Shown here: one piece after another, positions 14,011-14,522 of the stretch
Numbering within the stretch: position 1 is the stretch's first letter
Layout: every line of letters starts with the position of its first letter
Source: Candidatus Peribacteraceae bacterium
GTDB lineage: Bacteria > Patescibacteriota > Gracilibacteria > Peribacterales > Peribacteraceae
Length of the DNA: 14,522 bases
Direction of reading: 5' to 3'
NCBI GenBank assembly: GCA_022843885.1
Contig: JALHMU010000019.1
Span: forward strand, 1-14,522
Program-made: the position numbers and the translations under genes
The notes under the pieces: model-generated
Databases searched by the model: none
What the model saw: the letters and a program-made list of their open reading frames with translations, nothing else
Told to the model about the DNA's origin: nothing

Positions 14011-14522
14011 TTAGCGAGAAAAGCGACCTTGAGGTGGTCGATTTCGCTTTCCACCACGATGTGAGCGACGAGCACCTGATCCACCAAATGGACGACGTTC
14101 GAAGGAACGCTCGTCATGGTCGCTTTCTCCTTTCGGAACAGCGCGTCCTGGCGGAAGTGTTGGGAGTGCATTCTTTTTGAGTTGTCGGCGCATGAGTCCT
14201 TCGATGATGCGCACTTCCTTCATTTGATCCGGGCTGGCGAATGAAATCGCACGTCCAGCTTTCCCAGCACGTCCTGTGCGACCAATGCGGTGCACATAGT
14301 CAGCTGGCTGATCTGGGAGATCGAAATTGATCACGACTTCGATGTCGGTGACGTCGATACCGCGCGCAGCGATGTCGGTTGCGATCAAGATGCGATACTT
14401 GCCAGATTTGAATCCTGCGAGCGCTTCGCGGCGTTGTTCGAGTGAGCGATTGGCGTGGCTCTCTGCGGCTCTGTGGCCCATTGCTGTCACCGCACGCGTC
14501 ATCTTCTTTGCACCGTGTTTGG
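14011..14522 (-). CDS. DEAD-box RNA helicase, C-terminal part (RhlE-like)
   Basis: The gene runs off the right edge, so its N-terminal RecA domain is missing. The visible 170 residues hold most of the second RecA domain: REALAGFKSGKYRILIATD followed by IAARGID (motif V) and YVHRIGRTGRAG (motif VI). After that comes a basic tail of about 60 residues rich in Arg, Gly, Pro and Ser, ending PPQGRFSR, like the RNA-binding tails of RhlE-type helicases. These enzymes unwind short RNA duplexes with ATP, for example in ribosome assembly or cold adaptation. The exact subfamily cannot be set without the N-terminal half. An ATG at 14502 lies in frame, but the frame continues upstream through KHGAKK, so it is internal. 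Stop is TAA at 14011-14013. Confidence 0.93.
   Translation of the reverse strand, partial: KHGAKKMTRAVTAMGHRAAESHANRSLEQRREALAGFKSGKYRILIATDIAARGIDVTDIEVVINFDLPDQPADYVHRIGRTGRAGKAGRAISFASPDQMKEVRIIEGLMRRQLKKNALPTLPPGRAVPKGESDHDERSFERRPFGGSGARRSHRGGKRNRPPQGRFSR

Overview
The window looks like a bacterial chromosome fragment from the Candidate Phyla Radiation (Patescibacteria), with Peregrinibacteria/Peribacteria-type genomes as one possibility. The reasons are indirect: very tight packing, a TrmB-type regulator, a lone PilT ATPase, no Shine-Dalgarno sequence before most genes, and many proteins with no obvious family. UGA reads as stop (ligA ends naturally at TGA) and no gene needs UGA as glycine, so the Gracilibacteria code is not used. 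The lineage is inference, not proof.

Layout. 1-1746 (minus) is the N-terminal part of a large unrecognised protein cut by the left edge. A 275-base divergent gap with layered repeats separates it from a plus-strand operon at 2022-6279: a TrmB-type DNA-binding protein fused to a transmembrane sensor, an MFS transporter, and a histidine kinase. The sensor half of the TrmB fusion and the sensor half of the kinase are homologous, so one extracytoplasmic sensor type feeds two outputs on either side of a transporter. A convergent PRMT-like methyltransferase follows (6276-7112, minus). From about 2940 to 7169 the DNA is clearly more AT-rich than both flanks, and the left edge of this block falls inside the TrmB gene, at its first membrane segment. 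I read the block as an inserted or transferred island that created a chimeric, membrane-tethered transcription factor. This is the best candidate here for an undescribed system.

The rest is more ordinary: pilT (minus), a divergent unknown protein, a chorismate-mutase-like small protein lacking several catalytic residues (minus), NAD-dependent DNA ligase ligA followed by two tiny coupled genes (plus), an HtrA-type protease with an upstream GerMN lipoprotein (minus), a multi-pass membrane protein (minus), and the C-terminal part of a DEAD-box RNA helicase (minus, cut by the right edge).

Two window-wide patterns stand out. Several genes have a -10 box 7-8 bases before the start codon, implying leaderless mRNAs; this resolves the starts of pilT, ligA and others. 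All three convergent gene pairs meet with no gap: two share a palindromic 4-base stop (CTAG, TTAA) and one abuts as TAATTA, leaving almost no space for intrinsic terminators. No tRNA, rRNA, CRISPR array or insertion sequence was seen.
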